From Malaya genurostris (lineage: Eukaryota; Arthropoda; Insecta; Diptera; Culicidae): 64,000 nucleotides of DNA. The notes beneath the pieces were generated by a model. It saw nothing but the letters and a program-made list of their open reading frames with translations. It was not told the DNA's origin and did not search any database. Where the stretch lies: contig NC_080572.1 of the NCBI RefSeq assembly GCF_030247185.1, forward strand, positions 99,621,198 to 99,685,197, given 5' to 3'. Numbering within the stretch: position 1 is the first letter of the stretch; every line of letters begins with the position of its first letter. Made by a program: the position numbers and the translations under genes. Below, piece by piece: positions 58,440-64,000 of this stretch.

Positions 58440-59960
58440 GGATTTTCATTCATATTATTTCCTTTCTATTTCGTTTATGTGGTATGTTTTTCATTATGTT
58501 GTTCATTTTGCTTCAATATTCTCTCCTTTAAGTACGCTTCGTCTTCACATTCGTCATTCATGCCTGTTTGTTGTGCTTCTGCCTTCCATTTCCGCTTTCC
58601 CGTCATTTTATGGTAATCATTTGCTATTTTTTCAATATCAGTTATTTCTTTTCTTTTTTGTCTCCATTTTCTTCTCTCTTTTTTCTGTTTTATGAGTCTA
58701 TTTTTGACTTTCTAGATTTTAGATGTGTCTCTTATATTGATTATGTCTATTTTATTATTCTATTCGATTGGTTCGTTTATTTGTTTATATTTTCGGTGTG
58801 TTTTTCAGTTTGTTTGTTTTTCCTATTTTTAAGAACAGAAGGTTAGAATGATTCAGTTATTCTTATCCATTTTTCTACAGTGAATGAGTGTAGTTACATA
58901 ATATAAAATAATTCAATGGTGATAAAAATATTATTCTCGTGTATTTATTGTACTAAACGCTCAAGTGACAAATTTGTTGTTGTTTCTACTTTTTGTGTCT
59001 TTACTTCTTCGTTTCTCCCGACGAACCAAGGTAAAATTAATAATAATAGTAATATTCTTCGTTGTTTCTGATTGCTTTACATTTATGTTATTACCAGATT
59101 TGCTAATTGTTTTGATTTCTCATATTCGCAATCACTGTGAAAACCGACTTTCGAACCGAGGCCCGGAGGGTCGACTGTCATATACCCTTCGACTCTGTTC
59201 GTCGAGTACCCAAAATGTATGTGTGTGTATGTGCGTATTTTTTGCACTAATTTTTTTCGGAGTTTCATACTAAATTCCTGCATTTCATCTGGATCTGAGT
59301 TCCGGTTTCAGAGTTATGGGTGAAAATGTGCAAAAAAATGAAAATATGTGTTCTTACTTTTCTCATAGATGGCGCGACCGATTTTCAAAACTTAGGTTCA
59401 AATGAAAGGTCCTCTGGTCCCATACTGAATTACTGAATTTCATCCGGATCTAACCTCCGGATCCGGATATAAAGGGTAAAGTGTGTTAAAAATTTTATAC
59501 CATCACTGAAAAGGGCAAAAAAACGTAAATTTTTTTCTAAATCGACCTCAAATCTTTTCCAATTGATAGTTTTTGTCAGTAGACGGCCAAACAAACCGAC
59601 TTCGTTTATTTTCTCAAGAATCGAAGGATTTTTTTTGAGAAATACCACAGTATTATATATGATAGTATGATTGATATGAGAAAGGCATCATTACACCATT
59701 AGGTGGATTAAAACAGATTTTTTAAATTGAGTACGTAAATTCTAAGACCCCCATGGTTTTGAATCCGCGTCTTTTCTTCTCTCGTTCATTCGGTTTCATT
59801 TTGACTATTTCGATGCATTTTGTTTTCAACAATTTATTCATTTTCTTTCTCTTTTGGCTATTTTGTGTGTTCTGTTTCGTCTAATTTTTATGCCTTGTAC
59901 GTTCAACAACGAATTCGGTTTCCTGGTCGGTGCTGCCTTGAGTTTTTTCGTATTAATTAA
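58440..59960 (+). other. T-rich, strand-asymmetric intron block
   Basis: From 58440 to 59060 and again 59760 to 59960 the plus strand is dominated by T with few A-runs ('ttatttcttttcttttttgt', 'tcattttctttctcttttgg'). The two parts are separated by the GCCTTTCTC element copy 3. It lies 0.9-2.4 kb before the next exon. Open frames here are Phe/Ser/Leu-rich artefacts. Confidence 0.55.
59114..59717 (+). mobile_element. Dispersed GCCTTTCTCAT element, copy 3 (diverged, short)
   Basis: It begins in degraded form (gatttctcatattcgcaatcac), then 'aggcccggagggtcgactgt', a TG tract, one reduced unit of the 329-bp sequence, and ends ATGAGAAAGGC, CATTAGGTGGATTAAAACAG in a T-run. It is older than copies 1 and 2. 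Confidence 0.75.
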
Positions 59961-60248
59961 AACTAATTGTATTTACAACTTAATTTGGAATACCTGAATT
60001 TGGAATCATATCGTGTGAGAATATTCTGTTTATGGACCTTCACATACGTTATCACTACCTGTACAGTGATTACAAAATTATACTTTCAAGTAAGAATCGA
60101 AGAATCTAACAATTAGATCGAGGCGACAATTTGAGGCTTCAATTATTGAACAAGGCCTTGATTGGACTAGAATCGAAACGATCGAAAGCTGCAACACCTT
60201 CAACGATTTACTTAAAGAATTTAATGTCTGCGAAATTGCGAATTAAGA

Positions 60249-60321
60249 TGCAAGATATCCCAGACTATCGGTTGTATTTTCAATCAATAAAGAATTCTGA
60301 AATATCTGGGATTATCTTGCA
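60249..60321 (+). ncRNA. Candidate small-RNA hairpin in the intron
   Basis: TGCAAGATATCCCAGACTAT at 60249-60268 pairs with ATATCTGGGATTATCTTGCA at 60302-60321, with one bulge and one mismatch near the loop. The loop is about 33 bases. A further pairing (AATTTGCG-type) extends the base after an internal loop. Size and shape suit a microRNA precursor, but I recognise no known microRNA in it. Confidence 0.3.
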
Positions 60322-60842
60322 CAGCCTCCGCAAATTCCTCATGGTCCTGGGGTGGTCGTCATTCCGTGGGTTACAATATTGACGCTAAACGAGCTTCATT
60401 TCGTACTCAGGTAACCATGACATGACGATGACCGTTTACTCTCGGCGGTAGGACGATCGTTACCAAGCTTATTGATGGACCTGTTCAAGCCGGTGTCTCG
60501 CTGTTGAGAGGATAGGATGACTTGTTTGGCTTGTCTGAGCTTGAAGAATGAAAAATTGAATTTAATGAATTTGAAGTGCCAATTTAAAATGGCATGCAAC
60601 GGTTCCTGGAATGCAGTGAACGGAGCAGACGATATTAGTTTTATTGGCGGCATTGCTTCGGTTGGTATTAACAGAGCTACTGAATTACGTGGTGGCTGCA
60701 TCGATGCGTTATAGTGGTATGAAAAAATATTAATAATAAAAATGTAATTTTATTAGTATAGAAACTATCACGTTACTTTTTGCGAATTGTCTTGTACTTC
60801 ACAAAGCTCATCGCACAACTTTGTTTCTACTCTATTTTACAG

Positions 60843-61156
60843 TTACGATGGCTCCGGCAGCGGTCTAGGTGAGCCCCCGTACCGGGGGCATCACGGTAGC
60901 CCACACTCGTCACCATCGCGGTACTCGTACAATAATTCTGCCAAAACCAGTATCCAACATTGGCGGACATCCAGTGGAGGTGCCTCGGACTTCAAGCGAA
61001 ACTCCAGACTCCGCAGCTCGACCAGTGCCGTACCCGGTGGTGGTGCCGGGGGAGGCAGTGGTTCTAGTACAAGCAGCAGCAGTACCGGGTCCAACATGGT
61101 CGACCTCAACATACCGCGTGGCCACTCGCCACACTTCAGTCCCTCGAGGCAAACCA
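60843..61156 (+). CDS. Second coding exon of the unassigned Ser-rich protein
   Basis: The exon follows tctattttacAG and begins with the third base of the codon split after 48553 (AG+T, Ser). It then reads YDGSGSGLGEPPYRGHHG, continues HWRTSSGGASDFKRNSRLRS and NMVDLNIPRGHSPHFSPSRQ, and ends at CAAACCA/GTAAGT with one base left over. That the phases agree over 12.3 kb is strong support. The segment is rich in Ser, Gly and Pro, with no known domain. The next exon lies beyond the window. Confidence 0.85.
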
Positions 61157-62130
61157 GTAAGTATATGCAGATTATTACTTTTTTTTTTGTTTCGTCTGAC
61201 CAATCCGACATGACAACCTCGGGAATGGGTTGCCCATCAACCCACAGTAGAAAATCGATCTTCTACACAATCGAATGATTGTGCAAATATCAACAGATGA
61301 AATCTGATGCGCTTATTTTCGCACTCGGACCGACCAATTAAACGGTGGAAGAGCCAGTTTTTGTGCTCAGGTGTCGATGCTTAATTTTATAGAGGGTATA
61401 ATTCTTCGAATCGGTCAAAAACCAATAATTACGTGCCTTCCTTTCTTTTTTTTTGTCTTTCCTGTCGTTTCAGTGAGGGATATTTTTTCTACATTTCGCA
61501 AAATTTGTTTCTCACGCTTTAACTGCCATGACTGGTGAATTAATTATTTAAAACTAGCACTTTTTTGTAAAAACCTTGAATATTTAATTTAATCGAGAAG
61601 TAGGTTATTCGATTCAAAGATGAAATTGTAAGATAAAAGCGACCGAGAGTCAAGCTGATTCATGTCATCATTTACCGACATAAATGCGCGGATCAATTTC
61701 AACGTATTTTAAATTACTATATTCATACTGGGAGCGGTTTTAAACACCCCAGAGATTTGTCTGTGTATGTGTTTCTATTTTGACATAGGGCAGGCTTGAT
61801 AGCATTACATTTTTCAATATTAAAAACGGACTATAATTTTGAATTTATAGAAAAAAAATTAAAAATTTTCTTCTAAAATCCAACTTTTTTCATTGTACTG
61901 ATCATCATTTTACTGAACATCGAGAATGGATAACATCAAGATCACTTGTGAATTCGGTTATCTTAAACTTATACTTGTAATGGGTGGCAAAATTTTAGGA
62001 TTTTTTTCGAGGCCTGTATGCTCAACAACAAACGAGCTCAGAAAGAACTAAAAGTGTGTATGTGTTAGCTCTCTTTCTCCTCTTTCTGCTAGTATTTTCT
62101 GTTTTGTTCATGCTTGCTTAATTTTGCTCA
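61157..62130 (+). other. Start of the next intron; no gene recognised
   Basis: Follows the donor at 61157. AT-rich, with no terminal repeats of the downstream transposon identified. Confidence 0.4.
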
Positions 62131-62132
62131 AA

Positions 62133-63097
62133 ATGCCATCGAAACAAGAAGTATTTCACGAGCGCATTGTACAGTTCTACGAACTGCACAGAAATCTCGG
62201 CAAATAGTATACGGTACAACATTTTAAAAGCAAAAACGTTGCGGCTTCGAAAGTTTACAATATCCTAAGATGCCCAACAACTGCTCGTAAGGCAGGTAGT
62301 GGAAGACCAGCCAAAATTATGGACGCAAAAGGACTTCGTTCTCTTTCTCGTGCCTTCAACAACAAGGATTCACTGAGTCAAAGGGATGCCGCAAAAAAAG
62401 TCAACTGTTCTCCCCAGTACATCTGCAAAACATTGAAAAGACTCGGAATAAAGTACCGGAAGAAGACACGAGCCCTGGGATATACTGACGCACAGATTTC
62501 AACGCTGAATTCCCAATGCCGCTGGTTGATTAAAAATTATTCCGGAAAAAGTTTTGTTTTGGACGACGAAAGTTATTTCCCTCTTTCGAAGACGCAAAAT
62601 CCCACAAATGATCGATACTATTCAACGGATAGTTCTACTGTACATCCGAACATAAAATATTAGTTTAAACATAAGTTTGAACAGAAAGTGATGCTGTACA
62701 TTGTCATTTCCGAGAAAGGCATTTCTAAGCCATGGTTCAAGCCATCTGGGTTGGCAATCAAACAAGATGTGTACCAGAACGAATGTTTGTAGAAAGTTTT
62801 GATCCCGTTTTTTCAAAACCATCATGCTGATGGACAATACGTGTTTTGGCCGGATAAAGCGTCATCGCATTGCGCCAAAAAACACAATCGTTCCTGAATA
62901 CCCATTCGATCCCATTTGTACCCAAAAACCACAACCCGATAAATCTACCTCAGTGTCGCCTAATCGAAGATTTCTTCGGGGTTTTGAGCTCCTTGGTGTA
63001 CAAAAATAACTGGAGAGCCACGAATTGCTACCAGTTGATTGGTAGAATCGAGAGATGCATTCGCAAAGTTGACATGTACGTAATAAAAAAACAGTGA
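62133..63097 (+). pseudogene. DD37E-type transposase, different lineage, broken
   Basis: From ATG 62133: MPSKQEVFHERIVQFYELHR, stop, YTVQHFKSKNVAASKVYNIL, then a helix-turn-helix (LSQRDAAKKVNCSPQYICKT) and the first Asp in SFVLDDESYF. After stops at 62661 and near 62790, YVFWPDKASSHCAKK carries the second Asp. A frameshift leads to QSFLNTHSIPFVPKNHNPIN and LPQCRLIEDFFGVLSSLVYK with the Glu, 37 residues after the second Asp. It is a separate subfamily from the copies at 20 and 43 kb. It is on the host gene's sense strand inside an intron. Terminal repeats were not recognised. Confidence 0.82.
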
Positions 63098-63815
63098 ATA
63101 AAAAACATTTCATTCTGAATTTGATTGCAGTATAGATAAAGACTTTGTTTTAATTCCAACTGGTTAATTTGCACTCATGCACTAATTCGATTAAACCCAA
63201 TGATACGCTATTTAGGAGCACAGGAATTTGCTAATCTCGAACATACAGCAGACGTAGACTTTGATTGGCGCGTTTGAATTGGCGCTGTGAAATACTTCGC
63301 TCCTGTTACTTCTGTGTATAATATTTAAGCTAAATAGGATCGATTAGCTGCATAAAACCATGCTTTGTGATTGAATTTTCATTAATGTTTTTATTATCAG
63401 TATAACGATTATTAATCATAGCATGTATGAAAATATTATTTACTGTTACTGATATTACGAAATAGAACAGCGTACATCGTTTCTAAAAGCGGTGTTGTGT
63501 TTTCTTCATCCTTACCAGCACATGTACGTAAAGGTGCGGTTATTGCCCTCCTCTGTACTTGTGGAATTACTTATGAGGCGATCGTCTTACTGATCTCGCA
63601 GTGTCCGTCTATTTTAGACATTCTATTTCAACAAACCTTAACAGTCTTCACAGATTTTAAAATATTTGATAAATAATGAAGCGTAAATGAAAACTTGTGA
63701 AAAAATCATCCTCGAAACAGGACTTGTTTGCATAACTTTTCCCATTCCGATAAAATTGTACAACTCTGGATGTAAGCATCCCAAATCAATAGATGTACAC
63801 ATTCGCGTTGTACTT
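63098..63815. other. No gene recognised
   Basis: AT-rich intron DNA without identified features. Confidence 0.3.
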
Positions 63816-63819
63816 GTCT

Positions 63820-64000
63820 GTGTGTGAGAAAAGTATGCACTCACTTTTCTCCGAGATGACTGAACAGATTTTCACAAATTTAGGCTCTGAAAGACACTAT
63901 TGCCTGAAAGACACTATTGTACTCACTCCTTGTCATTTGCTAAATTTCGTCTGGATCTGATTTCCGGTTCCGGAATCACCGATTTTCTACGACTAGCAGA
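63820..64000 (+). repeat. Partial 'accgattttcaca...ccggttccgg' repeat at the window edge
   Basis: 'cactcacttttctccgagat', 'gaacagattttcacaaattt' and 'gatttccggttccggaatca' match the 329-bp family. A 17-bp stretch 'ctgaaagacactattg' is duplicated at about 63887-63920. The element runs out of the window. Confidence 0.7.

Larger units (their letters stand above)
48554..60842 (+). other. 12.3-kb intron of the host gene
   Basis: It runs from a GTAAAT donor to a TTTTACAG acceptor and restores the reading frame. It holds four SINE copies, a foldback element, DD37E and DD41D transposase relics, a GCCTTTCTC element, two small minus-strand frames and a pyrimidine-rich block. Stretches at 48560-49730, 49830-50560, 52070-52680, 52870-53290, 54050-54900, 55270-55700, 55930-56360, 57000-58430 and 60340-60840 contain nothing I can name. 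Skipped alternative exons cannot be ruled out. Confidence 0.75.

Noticed and set aside
60101..60238. Plus-strand segment reading like protein (EASIIEQGLDWTRIETIE)
   Set aside because: Bounded closely by stops with no acceptor or donor of the right phase; chance cannot be excluded.
60396..60701. Minus-strand 101-codon frame just upstream of the second exon
   Set aside because: No family features, opposite strand to the host gene, and no splice support; kept only as unassigned intron sequence.

Overview
This window looks like mosquito nuclear DNA, most likely subfamily Culicinae; no genus can be fixed from sequence alone. The evidence is AT-rich sequence, long introns and a mosquito-type repeat load: Tc1/mariner relatives with DD37E and DD37D catalytic spacing (the mosquito ITm groups), a tRNA-derived SINE, TTAA-flanked MITEs, a Helitron-type element, and the tandem family carrying 'ccggttccggaattatagggt'. 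About two thirds of what can be named is mobile or repetitive DNA.

Only one host protein-coding gene is well supported. A large plus-strand coding exon (46608-48553) ends at a GT donor. Its reading phase is restored exactly by an exon at 60843-61156, which starts after a pyrimidine-AG acceptor and ends at another donor. The two encode about 753 residues of a Ser/Lys/Arg-rich, probably disordered intracellular protein that continues beyond the window. I could not assign it to a family. The intervening 12.3-kb intron is full of transposon relics. GC-richer stretches at about 15.9-18.3 kb and 36.5-37.5 kb could be promoters or non-coding first exons of this or another gene; that is inference.

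Layout. 0.4-4.4 kb: a retroposon split by a 3.2-kb element that carries a 329-bp tandem array. 7.5-9.1 kb: a non-autonomous Helitron-like element with a very long (AT)n tract at its 5' end. 9.6-10.9 kb: a DD37D transposon with matched inverted repeats. 13.8-15.9 kb: a 5'-truncated LINE with one frameshift. 20.3-21.5 and 43.1-44.4 kb: two copies of one DD37E transposon, the second with only two nonsense codons. 29.3-32.9 kb: two TTAA MITEs, an intact uninterrupted copy of the retroposon from 0.4 kb (22-bp target duplication) and a tRNA-Ser-like sequence. 33.9-35.9 kb: a structurally complete non-autonomous LTR retrotransposon with matching 231-bp LTRs, 5-bp TSD, tRNA-Arg-type primer site and polypurine tract. 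37.9-38.7 kb: a LINE ORF1 relic. 39.3-40.4 kb: a second copy of the tandem-array element. 41.2-41.8 kb: a foldback element with 193-bp arms. 46.6-61.2 kb: the host gene. 62.1-63.1 kb: another broken DD37E transposase.

The most informative observations are the pair of interrupted and empty retroposon sites, the array expansion inside a dispersed element, the tiny but complete LTR element, and two unrelated foldback families.
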